A DNA stretch of 64,000 nucleotides from JAHEGP01 sp963751595 (GTDB taxonomy: Bacteria; Pseudomonadota; Gammaproteobacteria; Pseudomonadales; JAHEGP01). The notes under the pieces are model-generated. The model searched no databases. It was not told the DNA's origin and saw only the letters and a program-made list of their open reading frames with translations. The stretch's first letter is position 1. Every line of letters starts with the position of its first letter. The stretch is from NCBI GenBank assembly GCA_963751595.1, contig CAVVVC010000001.1, forward strand, positions 992,001-1,056,000, given 5' to 3'. The translations under genes were made by a program, and so were the position numbers. Below are positions 46,312 to 56,700 of this stretch, in pieces.

Positions 46312-47588
46312 CACTGCTGTCCCATAAACTATCAAGAGAATTGCAGGTTGGTTTGATAGTGTGAATCTGGAAGCTCTGGAGGGTCTCCCCGAAGGAGTCT
46401 CAGCAGGTCACGGCGTTCGAATATATTGAGCTGTAAAAGCTGAAGGAGCTGTTGCAGGCTTTTTCCAACGGAGCTGGCGAACTTGAGATAAGCGAGCAGA
46501 AGATAAATGCATACGGCGATCCAAATCTGGGTCATTACGGCGTTGCGTGAGGTGCCCAGAAAACTCTTGATCTTCAGGTTCTGCTTAATCCATTTGAAAA
46601 ACAGCTCGATTTGCCAACGGGCTTTATAGATTTCAGCGATGGTGCTGGCAGCAAGATGAAAATTGTTGGTCAGGAAGAAATGCTGGATCCTGGTTTCTGG
46701 ATCCCTGTAACCAATACGACGCAGCGCTATCGGGCAATTGGTGGCTTTGCTACCGGCCAGGTAAATGGTTTGATCGGGGGTCAGTCCTTTGGCTTTATTG
46801 ATGGACCGACGTTCAGCAAAACGAAAGCGGGCATTTTTACGCTGTCGGGTGACGGAGAATATATCATTTGAATTCAATTGGTTATACTAGGCGTAATCCG
46901 TATAGCCTCGGTCGAAGACAACAATACTGTGTTTCGGCAGTTCTAAACTTCTGGCGGCCATGATGTCATGGGTTTTGCCATCAGTGATAGCCATGAAGGC
47001 CGGGAGAAGACCATAATAGTCGAGACCGACATGGAGTTTGACGGCGCTTTTTTTGTGCGGAACTTCGCCCAGGGGAAGACGCTCAGGCACAGGTCAATGG
47101 TGGAAGCGTCAAGGGAATACAGCTTGTTTTTAAACCGGAAGCCGTGGCGAGAGGTGCAAGAACCTGGCATCGCGATAGAAATCTGGCGAACAGATTTTCG
47201 TACAGCGAGCGGGGTTGCCTTTCATTGACTCTGGCCAAGGATGAACGACTGACAGAGGCCATGCCAAGATGGTAGAGCTTGGCTTTCTGAGCGGCGATGT
47301 TGCCGACCACATCGCGGAGGCTGGCACATCCAGACAGTTGAGCAAGCTCCATGGAAACAAACTGCGACCAGCGGTTCATTTTGCGTAGTTGTCGTCCCAC
47401 ATGGTGCTGATTCGCCAGTGTTTCAAATTCATGTCTCGGGACCAGTTTGAGCAACTGAGAAAACACGGTATTATTATGGGCCAAGGCCTGCACTCCTTCT
47501 TGTTTTTCAATGACTTTTGGCGATCTCATTGTAACAAAACAAGTCGGTTTTCAGGCCTTTTTTAGTCATCGTTTATGGGACAGCAGTG
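46312..47588. mobile_element. IS4-family insertion sequence with 18-bp perfect inverted repeats
   Basis: CACTGCTGTCCCATAAAC at 46312-46329 is repeated inverted at 47571-47588. ATATGATTT occurs both seven bases before the left end (46296-46304) and immediately after the right end (47589-47597). This looks like a duplication of the target, which was the start of the acyltransferase gene. Confidence 0.9.
46332..47529 (-). pseudogene. IS4-family transposase (DUF4372-type N-terminus), two frameshifts
   Basis: From 47529: MRSPKVIEKQEGVQALAHNN, FSQLLKLVPRHEFETLANQH (the N-terminal DUF4372 region), RKMNRWSQFVSMELAQLSGCASLRDV. The frame shifts near 47090 to VPHKKSAVKLHVGLDYYGLLP, ITDGKTHDIMAARSL, DRGYTDYA (catalytic Asp), which ends at 46887. 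Another frame to 46332 gives KATNCPIALRRIGYRDPETR and IYKARWQIELFFKWIKQNLKIKSF (the YREK-like catalytic Glu). It is intact in its ends but not in its gene. Confidence 0.88.
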
Positions 47589-47590
47589 AT

Positions 47591-48694
47591 ATGATTTGGA
47601 CAGGTATAACAAAAACAGAAACTAACCTTTTTAAAGGGTTGGCCATATTAATGATTGTACTTCATAACTTTTTACATAGGTTTCCAACACCCAAAGAAAA
47701 TGAAATGACGTTTACCCCTGAAAATATTTATAATTTTTTAGATATTTTTAGATATGATCCCGCAGGTATCATTCGAGCTTTGTTTAGTTATTTTGGACAT
47801 TTCGGCGTTCAAATCTTTATCTTTTTAAGTGCATATGGCCTCACGAAAAAGTACTTAAAAAGTGAAGCTTCAATTAATTACATTTACTTTATAAAAGATA
47901 GATTGATTAAAGTATATCCAATGTTTCTTTTGGCACTAATTTCGTATTGTATTTTTATGTACGGCGTGAATGTACTTTACGGGGGACTAACTTTTAGTGA
48001 ATGGTTCTTGCCGATAGTTAAACCACTCATTTTAAAAACAACACTTCTGTATAACTTTTATCCTGGACAAGGTTTTTCTTTAGTCGGACCTTGGTGGTTT
48101 CTATCCTTTATTTTTCAATTTTATTTAATCTTTCCATTTTTGTTATCACTTTATAAAAAATATCACACAAAGTTTTTAATCATTATCAGTTTGATCGCAC
48201 TAATCATTTCAATCATAACTAAAGGCTATTTTGGTAAGGTTAGTGTCTATTTCACCATCATAGGTCATTTGCCCGTATTATGCTTAGGTGTTTATTTTGC
48301 TAACGCCAAGGAAATACGGATGCCAAACTGGCTGTTGATATTTTCCATATTAATGTTTAGCTTGGGAAATTTTAACCAGTATTTATTTTTAGTTAGCCAT
48401 TTTTTCATGTGCATTATTTTATTATACATATTTTATTTTATGGTAAATAAAATCAATCACACAAGCATAGCTTTTAAAGCACTAATGTTTTACGGGGCTT
48501 TTTCAATGCCGTTGTTTTTAGTGAATGGTTTTTTACGTACGCCTTGGGAAAAAATGGCCCATCGAATAGACAATGAGATTATTACTATTGCCTTATGTCT
48601 ACTGTTTTTAGCTATTGCAACGAGTTATTCCGTTGTCCTACAAAAAATGGATAATAAAATCCATCAGTTTCTCGCTAATAGAATTAGAATGTAG
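47591..48694 (+). CDS. Acyltransferase family 3 membrane protein, very AT-rich
   Basis: A 367-residue membrane protein of the OafA/NodX-type acyltransferase-3 family. KTETNLFKGLAILMIVLHNFLHRF is the first helix with the conserved His, HFGVQIFIFLSAYGLTKKYL the second with the S-A/G-YGLTKKY signature, and ten hydrophobic helices follow. It transfers acyl (often acetyl) groups to exported polysaccharide. Codon use is strikingly AT-rich against the surrounding sequence, a mark of foreign origin. The ATG at 47591 begins three bases after the IS4 right end, so its own upstream region has been displaced to 46169-46311. Frames upstream run into the IS and are not part of it. Confidence 0.88.
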   Translation: MIWTGITKTETNLFKGLAILMIVLHNFLHRFPTPKENEMTFTPENIYNFLDIFRYDPAGIIRALFSYFGHFGVQIFIFLSAYGLTKKYLKSEASINYIYFIKDRLIKVYPMFLLALISYCIFMYGVNVLYGGLTFSEWFLPIVKPLILKTTLLYNFYPGQGFSLVGPWWFLSFIFQFYLIFPFLLSLYKKYHTKFLIIISLIALIISIITKGYFGKVSVYFTIIGHLPVLCLGVYFANAKEIRMPNWLLIFSILMFSLGNFNQYLFLVSHFFMCIILLYIFYFMVNKINHTSIAFKALMFYGAFSMPLFLVNGFLRTPWEKMAHRIDNEIITIALCLLFLAIATSYSVVLQKMDNKIHQFLANRIRM

Positions 48695-48797
48695 TTTTGT
48701 GGTTACTGCTGTCCCGCTAACTTTCATATAAGCGTCATTTGATTGACATCAGGTAACCTGTTCTCAGGTAAATCTCCCCCTTAACAGCGCCATCAAG

Positions 48798-48895
48798 GTA
48801 AGCACCCGGCCAACGACTGTATTGCCCAAACCCGGCCTATGTGCCGGGTTTTGAAAACATCGGCAGCTGGGCGCGCCGTCCATCAGTAACCGTCC
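48798..48895 (-). repeat. IS66 right-end remnant, inverted relative to 46080-46168
   Basis: GTAAGCAC at 48798-48805 and about 90 following bases (including AACGACTGTATTGCCCAAAC and GCCGGGTTTTGAAAACATCG) match the complement of 46168 back to about 46080 with few changes. The acyltransferase gene and the IS4 element thus lie between two outward-facing IS66 ends. A lone IS4-like terminus, GTTACTGCTGTCCCGCTAAC, is also present near 48703. Confidence 0.85.
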
Positions 48896-49181
48896 AGCGA
48901 AGTACATCTATCTTTGAGGTTTTACAGTTGCCATGATTTCACCTCGATTTTTTTTACACGAGGTTAGAAGATGTAAAGTGGACCCCTGAGTCAAGACAGC
49001 ATTTCTCGAAAATAAGATATAGCCAGTTCAGTTAACTTTGTTGAGCCTGTGTGCCCTGTGGGCGATAGGTTCAAGAGTGTGGGTGAGCGGTGGGCAACGT
49101 GGTTTTGTTGTCCATGGCTCATCCACACGGCCCCAAGGGCTTGATCCGCTCCGAAGGAATCGTCCACAAGTACACAGGCCA

Positions 49182-50024
49182 TCAGGCGACTTTCCCTGTT
49201 GCCGACAAACCCTGTTGATAGACTTCCAACGGTGTGGCCCCACCAAAAGTCTGGTGTGGTCGTTCCTGGTTATAGAAATGGAAGTACTTGGCCAACGATT
49301 TTCTCAGCTCCTCTGCTGATTCGTATTCCTTCAAATACGTCTCCTCGTATTTTACCGACCGCCATAGACGCTCTACGAAGATGTTGTCCATGCACCGGCC
49401 CTTGCCGTCCATGCTGATCTGGACGTCGTGCTCTTTCAGGACGTCTGTAAACCCCTGGCTGGTGAACTGACTACCCTGATCACTGTTGAATAACTCCGGT
49501 ACTGGGTAAAGCCGTAACGCCCGCTCAAGCGCCGACACACAAAAGTTCGATTCCATGTTGCTCGATAGCTCCCAGGACAAGACCTTGCGACTGTACCAAT
49601 CCATGATGGCGACCAGGTATACGAAGCCTCCCCGCAGCCGAAGGTAGGTTATGTCCGTCGCCCAGACCTGGTTCGGCCGTGTCACTTCAGTATTCCTCAA
49701 CAAATACGGATACACTTTGTGTTCCTTGGCCGGCTTGCTGGTGTTTGGGGTCGGCGCCACCGATCGCAGGCCCATCAAGCGCATCAGCCGTTGCACACGT
49801 TTGCGGTTTACCTGATGACCTTGCCGACGCAGGTAGTCTCGCATCTTGCGACTGCCGTAGAAGGGTCGGCGTGTGTACTCCCCATCTATCAACGTCATGA
49901 GCGCCAGATTCTCTGCCGACTCACCCTGTTCTCCACCCAGCCAGCGGTAGTAGCTGGAGCGCGGCAGGCTCAGCAGTTCGCACTGGCGGTCGATGCTCAG
50001 CTTGTGATGGTAGGGCTCAATCAT
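49182..50024 (-). CDS. IS3-family transposase OrfB (DDE integrase domain)
   Basis: A 280-residue product from the ATG at 50022-50024 (MIEPYHHKLSIDRQCELLSL), with HTH-like RKRVQRLMRLMGL and an rve-type integrase core: VWATDITYLRLRGGFVYLVAI (first Asp), LFNSDQGSQFTS (second Asp), NIFVERLWRSVKYEE (Glu). All three catalytic residues are present. In IS3 elements the active enzyme is OrfAB, made by -1 frameshifting from OrfA; the open frame upstream of this ATG joins smoothly to the A8G tract in orfA. Likely functional. Confidence 0.93.
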   Translation of the reverse strand: MIEPYHHKLSIDRQCELLSLPRSSYYRWLGGEQGESAENLALMTLIDGEYTRRPFYGSRKMRDYLRRQGHQVNRKRVQRLMRLMGLRSVAPTPNTSKPAKEHKVYPYLLRNTEVTRPNQVWATDITYLRLRGGFVYLVAIMDWYSRKVLSWELSSNMESNFCVSALERALRLYPVPELFNSDQGSQFTSQGFTDVLKEHDVQISMDGKGRCMDNIFVERLWRSVKYEETYLKEYESAEELRKSLAKYFHFYNQERPHQTFGGATPLEVYQQGLSATGKVA

Positions 50025-50044
50025 GACGGCCTTTTCTGCAACGC

Positions 50045-50329
50045 TCAGTCGAGATGTCCGGTCTTTTTTTTAAGCCAGTCCACTTCTACCTTCAGCCGGC
50101 CTATCTGGCTGTAAAGGGTTTCCCGCTCATTCTCAAAATCGGCTTCGCGCCTCTGTTTGCCCTTGCCGAACACATCGCTGGAACTCTCGAGCAACTGCTT
50201 TTTCCAGGTATTCACCTGGGTAGGGTGCACCCCAAATTCCTGGGCGATCTCGTTGCTTGTCTGGTGGCCTTTCAGGGCCGCGATGGCAACCTTGGCCTTG
50301 AACTCGGATGTAAACGTTTTACGCTTCAT
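50045..50329 (-). CDS. IS3-family OrfA with programmed -1 frameshift site
   Basis: A 94-residue HTH protein (TFTSEFKAKVAIAALKGHQT, EIAQEFGVHPTQVNTWKKQLL) with a leucine-zipper-like end (LYSQIGRLKVEVDWLKKK). It binds the element ends. Near its 3' end the minus strand has CTTAAAAAAAAGACC, an A-rich slippery site (AAAAAAG) where ribosomes are expected to shift -1 to make OrfAB. Both genes are intact. Confidence 0.92.
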   Translation of the reverse strand: MKRKTFTSEFKAKVAIAALKGHQTSNEIAQEFGVHPTQVNTWKKQLLESSSDVFGKGKQRREADFENERETLYSQIGRLKVEVDWLKKKTGHLD

Positions 50330-50399
50330 TACTGCCTCTCTCGTGTTAGAGGCTATATCTTAACGTACTGTCCCAAATCACGGGTCCACAATAGAGGAT

Positions 50400-50589
50400 G
50401 GCAAGCGATTTGGTAGCGGTACCGGTCAATGACAAGACCCCGGTTCCGAAACGCGAACTCTGGCAGCAGCGGATCCAGGACTGGAAAGCCAGCGGTCTGT
50501 CGCAGAAAGCCTGGTGTCAGAGAGAACAGCTCCCGCTGAGCAGTCTGGGTTATTGGCGCAGGCGGTTGCGGGCTGAGGAATCGGGGTAA
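50400..50589 (+). pseudogene. IS66 TnpA remnant
   Basis: A plus-strand frame from ATG 50398-50400 region: MASDLVAVPVNDKTPVPKRE, LWQQRIQDWKASGLSQKAWCQREQLPLSSLGYWRRRL, then a stop after about 63 residues followed by GTAAGCGC. This is the TnpA helix-turn-helix of IS66 without its C-terminus and without TnpB/TnpC. It is cut on the left by the IS3 element. Confidence 0.8.
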
Positions 50590-50645
50590 GCGCTCCAACA
50601 AGTGCATTGTAGAATTCGTTCGCTATTTTAGAGTACAGGGTCAGC

Positions 50646-50996
50646 TTATACTTTAAGCGCACCGAGTGACTTGAAGGCCGCAATTATTGCCCGCAGGTCT
50701 TCGGGTGTAATCATCTGATAATCTTCAAATGTCTGGATAGGGTACTTCGCCTTTATGGCGTTACACTCGCTCACGCGCGCCAGCACCTTTCGCCGATACT
50801 TGGATGGCAAGCCCGTGAGATCCAGTCCTGCGTACGCGCCACCCACATCACGCGCTTTCTCCCACAGCGCCAAATTCCGATCCGCGACAATGCGCTTGAC
50901 CTCTTCTGCCCGGTGAACCCAGTCCACTGATCGCTGGCGGCGACTCAGCGTGTCGGGGAATTGATCGCGCGGCGTGTCCATCATGCTGCCCTGCAC
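50646..50996 (-). CDS. Passenger ORF overlapping the end of IS66 tnpC, unknown function
   Basis: A 116-residue frame overlapping the last 16 bases of tnpC on the same strand, so it is translated together with it. The product is soluble and charged: PRDQFPDTLSRRQRSVDWVH, RAEEVKRIVADRNLALWEKA, LTGLPSKYRRKVLARVSECN, ending KSLGALKV. No family is recognised. IS66-family elements sometimes carry an extra gene after tnpC; this looks like such a passenger. The stop is close to AGGGTCAGCT at about 50637, possibly the element end. Confidence 0.6.
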   Translation of the reverse strand: MQGSMMDTPRDQFPDTLSRRQRSVDWVHRAEEVKRIVADRNLALWEKARDVGGAYAGLDLTGLPSKYRRKVLARVSECNAIKAKYPIQTFEDYQMITPEDLRAIIAAFKSLGALKV

Positions 50997-52621
50997 GAAG
51001 TAGCGTCAGAGTGGCGAGTCGCCTGTTCTGTCATGGTCTGCCCGTAGGCCAAACCCAACTCGATCCGCCAAGGCAACAAGGATTCAACATCCTCCACTGT
51101 CGTACACATTGGCATCGCAGTTAGAACGGCTTCATAGTACCGATAGGGGTCCAGTCCATGCTGTTTGGCCGTGCGAATCAAACTCATGTGCACACACAAT
51201 GCCTGCGCGCCCGCAACACTGTCGGCAAACAAGAAGTTCTTACGGGCCATCACCAACGGCTTGACCGCTTGTTCCGTCAGGTTGTTATCCACCTCTAGTC
51301 GACCGTCCAGCAAGAAACGCTTGAAGTCCTCCCACCGGGTTAGCACATATCGAAACGCTTTTCCCAGTGGGGATTTCGGCAACGTGGTCGGTGCATGCTC
51401 CACCAGCCAGGCATGAAACCCGGCCATCAAAGGCCGACTGTGCTGCTGGCGGAAGGCCAGACGATCCTCGGGATCCAGACCCTGATCCTTGGCCAGTCGC
51501 TCTAGCCGGTACAAGCGCCCATAGAACTGCATGGCTTTATGCGCCAGCCCCGGTGTTTTGCTCGCTTTGGCAATCGGTTCAAACTGGCGCCGGGCGTGCG
51601 CATGACAATAGCTCGGATAAACGTCTGGGCGGGCAAACAAGCGCTCGAACAATGGATCGGCATCGCAGTGGAGTGTACCGCTGAATCCAGCAAACCAGTC
51701 GTCAACAAAGCGTTTGTGTTGTAACGCGTTGTAGGTGTACACGGTAACGGCCTGGTCCGGCGGGCCACCGCGCATGCAGTACACTGACGATTTGACGGTC
51801 GGCGAACGGTTCGGCTCCTTCAGTACCTGCAAGCCTGTCGCATCAAAGCCACCGATGTCGTAATCGATAATCCGGTCTTTCAGCAGATTCACCAACGGTT
51901 GCAAGGCCGCGGCACTCTTGATGGCGGCGCGGGCCATCGACTGGCGCGATAAACACAGTCCGGCGCGGTGCTTGAGCTGTTTCTCTAAATGATAAAATGG
52001 TTGGCGGTCATCGAGCTTGCTGACCAGCAGGTGCGCCAGCAAGGATTCACCGACCTTGCTCTTGGGCAGGATATGCGTCGGGCGCGGTGCCGTGGCCATT
52101 TCCCCGGCACAGCCGCGCGGGCATGCCCACACTTCGCGCTTCTCGACCACCACCTCAAACACCGCCGGCTGGTAATACAGCCATTCGTGCAAGAGGTGAT
52201 TGATCACCCGCTTGCCGCAGCCGCAGGCACAGTGTTTCTCGGCATCATCAACCGTAATCACCACCTCGCGGCGCGGCAAGTCCTTTGAGAGCTCACGCCG
52301 CTTCGTGCGGCGAACATGAGCGGCGATGTGGACGATATTGTCGTCATCACTGGTATCGTCGTCGCCTTCGTCAGCGCCCGCGTTGGCCGGCTCGACTTTC
52401 GGTGCCGGCGCGGCTTGCTCATTGAACAGCTGCGCGGTGGGATCCTCGGAATCTATAAAGCGCTCGGATTTGCGACCAAAGCGGTCACGGATCCGCTGGT
52501 TGACTTGAAACAACAGCGCGTCATAGGCCGCACGGCTTTGCTGGTATTTCGCCAACATCAGATCACGCTCTTGAGTGAGCGCCTCCACCTGTGCTTGTAA
52601 CGCGGTTTCCCGGTTGGTCAT
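50981..52621 (-). CDS. tnpC: IS66-family transposase TnpC
   Basis: A 546-residue transposase with an N-terminal coiled coil (LQAQVEALTQERDLMLAKYQ), a leucine-zipper/zinc-finger part (HCACGCGKR, CPRGCAG), and the DDE core: YDIGGFDATGLQVLKEP (Asp), LHCDADPLFER (Asp) and LDGRLEVDNNLTEQAVKPLVMARKNFLFADSVAGA (Glu and the IS66 signature). Open throughout and of normal length, so potentially active, although its TnpA partner is broken. Confidence 0.94.
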   Translation of the reverse strand: MTNRETALQAQVEALTQERDLMLAKYQQSRAAYDALLFQVNQRIRDRFGRKSERFIDSEDPTAQLFNEQAAPAPKVEPANAGADEGDDDTSDDDNIVHIAAHVRRTKRRELSKDLPRREVVITVDDAEKHCACGCGKRVINHLLHEWLYYQPAVFEVVVEKREVWACPRGCAGEMATAPRPTHILPKSKVGESLLAHLLVSKLDDRQPFYHLEKQLKHRAGLCLSRQSMARAAIKSAAALQPLVNLLKDRIIDYDIGGFDATGLQVLKEPNRSPTVKSSVYCMRGGPPDQAVTVYTYNALQHKRFVDDWFAGFSGTLHCDADPLFERLFARPDVYPSYCHAHARRQFEPIAKASKTPGLAHKAMQFYGRLYRLERLAKDQGLDPEDRLAFRQQHSRPLMAGFHAWLVEHAPTTLPKSPLGKAFRYVLTRWEDFKRFLLDGRLEVDNNLTEQAVKPLVMARKNFLFADSVAGAQALCVHMSLIRTAKQHGLDPYRYYEAVLTAMPMCTTVEDVESLLPWRIELGLAYGQTMTEQATRHSDATSCRAA

Positions 52622-52779
52622 ACAAGTAGCAGCGAGTATCAGTCAGAGAACAACGCGCCCGATGTCATGGACCAAGCGCCGGTACAGAAAGGCTTATGGT
52701 ACTGTATTACAGCGAGAAGTGAAGGATAAAATGCGGTGGATGAGCGATTGGAATCCCGTCGTCTATCTTCGTGAAAGTG

Positions 52780-53130
52780 TTAGAAAAAGTGACGCGGCCT
52801 GAGAGTGGTTTTCTGAGGCAACTGCCAGCAATCCAGACCGGATAAAAGCCATTGCAATTGCTCGACGCTGAGTGAGACCGTCTCATCATCAAGAGTGGGA
52901 AAAACGAACCGGCCCGTCTCATTGCGCTTGTAGAGCAACCAAAAACCATTTCCTTCCCAGACCAGTATCTTAAGTTTATCGGCGCTGCGATTCCGGAAAA
53001 CGAACAACTGCCCGGAGGTGGGATCTTGCTGCAACGTATCGGCGACCAGAATAACCAGGCCGGCGATTTGCTTGCGGAAATCGACAGGGTTGCGGTAGAA
53101 CCAGACCAGGGTTTTAAAAGGCAGAATCAC
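52780..53130 (-). CDS. tnpB: IS66-family Orf2 TnpB
   Basis: The 116-residue protein has the TnpB hallmarks: VWFYRNPVDFRKQIAGLVIL, SGQLFVFRNRSADKLKILVWEGNGFWLLYKR. It starts at GTG 53128-53130, which overlaps the tnpA stop as GTGA, the usual IS66 translational coupling. TnpB is needed with TnpA and TnpC for transposition; its biochemical role is not settled. Confidence 0.93.
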   Translation of the reverse strand: MILPFKTLVWFYRNPVDFRKQIAGLVILVADTLQQDPTSGQLFVFRNRSADKLKILVWEGNGFWLLYKRNETGRFVFPTLDDETVSLSVEQLQWLLSGLDCWQLPQKTTLRPRHFF

Positions 53131-53424
53131 GACAAGGGTCTCACACCCAGAAAAGGCAACAACTCACGTAGCAGCTCAGGACTGTGAATTTGCAATCAAA
53201 GGCCGGTGGGAAACTCCAATGTACCCAGACACGCCGCTACGGCTGGCTGGGCGTCCAGCCGGACTGCGACAAATTCATTTGTCGAAGCTGGCTAGCCCTG
53301 CTAGCTTGCGCTTCCAGTAAATAACTTGAGAGTAAACGAGCTTGCGCTGTCGGGCATAAGCACGGGCACTTAGGCCCCTGCTATTGAGTGCTGCAATGTG
53401 GGCGGGCCATTCGGATCGATGCAT
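53127..53424 (-). pseudogene. IS66 TnpA, broken by frameshift and stop
   Basis: AGGAG six bases before ATG 53422-53424 starts MHRSEWPAHIAALNSRGLSA, RAYARQRKLVYSQVIYWKRKLAGLASFDK and stops. The rest of TnpA lies in another frame: FVAVRLDAQPAVAACLGTLE, FPTG, then another stop codon, LQIHSPELLRELLPFLGVRPLS, ending in the TGA that overlaps tnpB. Two lesions at least. Confidence 0.85.
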
Positions 53425-53747
53425 AGTGAACTCCTGTGTAAATTCAAAAAACACAGGGAACTATGCCGACTGAACAGGCCTCAGGATAGAATGTACTTCG
53501 TGGAGCGCTTACCAATAGCCTTGTGGCACAAGCTAAGCATCAGTCGCGCAGTCACCACGAAAGTGCAGGTGCGCCTGCTAAATCTAAAAACCTAACGCTT
53601 GATATGCGCAAACTGATCCTCATTACCCATGGGGCTGAGCATACAGCCAACCTCGGTCAAGGCCCTCACCACCGAACCGACAATAGCTGGAATGTGTAAA
53701 CGTCTGTAATCCACCCGTTCATGGGGATGAACACAGCATCGGATGGC
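53425..53747. other. Junction between IS66 and chromosomal sequence
   Basis: About 320 bases that must contain the left terminus of the IS66 element and the region beyond the UvrA-like stop. No clear terminal repeat, gene or terminator could be identified. Confidence 0.4.
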
Positions 53748-56700
53748 TTATGCGTTCAGCAGCTCCTGCAAATACTTGCCGGTATGTGAACGTTTGCGCT
53801 TGCAGATGGTAGCAGGCGTGCCCTGGGCAATGACTTTGCCGCCGCCGCTGCCGCCTTCCGGGCCCATATCGATCACCCAGTCGGATTCCGCGATAACATC
53901 CAGGTTGTGCTCAATCACCAGTACGGAGTTGCCGCTGTTAACCAGTCGGTGCAGCACCCGCAGTAGCTTTTCCACATCGGCCATGTGCAGGCCTACGGTG
54001 GGTTCATCCAGCACGTACAAGGTGTGCTGCTTGACCCGCGCACCGGGCTTGGCCTTGGCCAATTCAGTAACCAGTTTGATACGTTGTGCTTCCCCGCCAC
54101 TCAGTGTTGGGCTCTGTTGACCCAATGTCAGGTAACCCAGACCTACATCCTGTAGCAGTTGCAGGGTGTGATGCACTGAGCTGATGGCTGAGAAAAACTC
54201 GGTAGCCTCTTCCATATCCATCGCCAGTACTTCACCGATATGTTTCTCCTTGTAACGTACAGAGAGTGTTTCATCATTAAAGCGCCAGCCCCGGCACTCC
54301 TCGCAGGCCACCCGCACATCCGGCAGAAAATTCATCTCTACTTTTACCATGCCGTGGCCACCGCAGGTAGCACAGCGCCCATCGCCGGTATTAAAGGAGA
54401 AGCGCGCCGGAGTGTAACCCCGCAAGCGGGCATCTACCGTCTCTGCGAATAGTTTGCGGATGGTGTCCCAGATACCCAGATAAGTGGCGGGACAGGAGCG
54501 AGTCGTTTTACCAATGGGGGTTTGATCGACTTCCAGAATGCGGGTGATGGACTGCCAACCCTGAATATCCTCGCAGCCCTGCCAACGCTGTTTTTCTGAC
54601 TGGTTTTTTCCCGGCTGTTTCAGGTTAATCCTGCGACGCAAATTTTGGTGCAAAATTGAGCGGATCAGCGTGCTTTTACCACTGCCACTGACGCCACTGA
54701 TACTCACTAGTTGGCGCAGGGGAATAGTGATATCCAGATTGTTCAGGTTGTTCTCTTGTGCCCCGATAATCTGTAGTTTTTCCGGCGAGTATTGACCGCG
54801 TTGCTCGTTGTCGCGCAAGCCCGCCATCGGGTGGCGTAGAGGCCTCGCCATAAACTGACCGGTCATTGAGTTTTTGTTCTTTTTCAACTGTGCAAGGGTC
54901 CCGTGGGCCACCACCTCGCCGCCGTGAACACCGGCACCCGGCCCGATATCGATCAAGTAGTCAGCCTCGCGTAGGGTGTCTTCGTCATGTTCAACCACCA
55001 GTACGGTGTTACCCCTGGCTTGCAGCTCTCTCAAGGTTGAGATCAAACGACGATTGTCGCGTGTATGCAAACCGATCGTCGGTTCATCCAGTACGTAGCA
55101 CACTCCCTGCAGATTAGAACCTAACTGGGACGCCAGGCGAATGCGCTGCGCCTCGCCGCCACTTAAGGTCGGGGCGGAGCGATCCAGCGTCAGATAGTTC
55201 AAGCCCACTTTTTGCAGAAAACTCAGTCTACCCTGCAGCTCCACCAATAAATCACGGCCTATGGCCTGTTCTCGATCACTGAGGCGAAGCTTCTGCAGCC
55301 ACTGCGCAGCTTCATCGACCGATAAAGCCGCCAGCTTCGCAATCGACTGCCCTTGAAAGCTTACTGACAGCGCCGTCTCATTCAATCGCTGGCCCAGACA
55401 ATGGCGACAAGTCTGCTCGCGAGTCTCGCCAACACTTTCAGTCTTGTCAGCCGCAAGCCAATGATCTTCTTCACCGCTTTGCTCGGCATCAAAATCGGCT
55501 ATTTCCTGGCCAGTACCGAAGCAGCTGTGGCACCAACCGTGTTTCGAATTGTAGGAAAATAAACGCGGGTCCAGTTCATCAAACCCCCGCCCACAAGACG
55601 GGCAGGCCCGCTCGGTTGAGAACAGGGCTTCGACGGGGTGCATACCCCTCCTGCCCTGCTTCCCGCGACCCTCGAGAGGCGCCACGATAACGACACCATT
55701 GCCCAACTCCAGCGCCTGTTGTAGTGCGATTTTCAGTGGGCCTTCCTGCCGGGCATTAATCTCACACTGTGCCAGCGGCAATTCAATGTCGTGCTCTTTA
55801 TAACGATCTAACACCGGCCATTCGGCCGTTGGCAGATATTCACCATCAACCCGCAGCTGCTTATACCCCTTGGCGTCGGCCCACTGTGCCAACTCCTTAT
55901 AAATGCCCTTTCTGGCCACTATCATGGGTGCCAGCAGCGTGACTTCAGTGCCACGATAATCACTCAAGATACGCGCCAGAATCGCCTCCATATTCTGCGG
56001 CTCGATCGCAACATCACAGGCGGGGCAGTGTTGCGTACCCAGCTTGACGTATAACAAACGTAAATAATGGTAGATCTCCGTCTGGGTCGCCACGGTACTC
56101 TTGCGGCCACCTCGACTGGTGCGTTGCTCTATCGCCACCGTTGGCGGTATGCCGTGAATGGCATCCACATCCGGGCGCGAGGCGGGTTGCACAAACTGCC
56201 GTGCGTAGGCATTGAGAGACTCCAGATACCGTCGCTGCCCCTCACCGAAAACAATATCAAATGCCACTGTGCTTTTACCACTGCCGCTGACACCTGAGAT
56301 TACGGTGAACTTATCACGCGGTATCGTAATATCCACATTCTTCAGGTTGTGCTCACGCGCGTGGTGAATCTGTATCGCCCGGTCGGCCGCTGCAAGCTTG
56401 GGCTTTTTCGAGGGATTGAGTGCGGGCTTTAAGCCCAGCGCCTGAGCATAGTCGCGCAGGGCGATCGCCGTGTGCGAATCACTATTTATAGCCACATCAT
56501 CAGGCCTGCCAGCCGCGACCAGTTGGCCACCGCCCTGCCCCCCTTCCGGGCCAATATCGATCAACCAGTCGGCGCCCTGTATCACATCCAGATTATGCTC
56601 AATCACCAATAGCGAGTGCCCGGCGGCAATGAGCTGACGAAAGGCTAACATCAGTGTGGCGATGTCATCGAAGTGCAGGCCGGTGGTCGGCTCATCAAAC

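Larger units (their letters stand above)
48979..50388. mobile_element. Complete-looking IS3-family insertion sequence (about 1.41 kb)
   Basis: Imperfect 21-bp ends, TGGACCCCTGAGTCAAGACAG at 48979 and the complement of TGGACCCGTGATTTGGGACAG at 50368-50388, share about 15 of 21 bases. OrfA and OrfB are both open. No obvious target duplication is seen. Confidence 0.88.
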
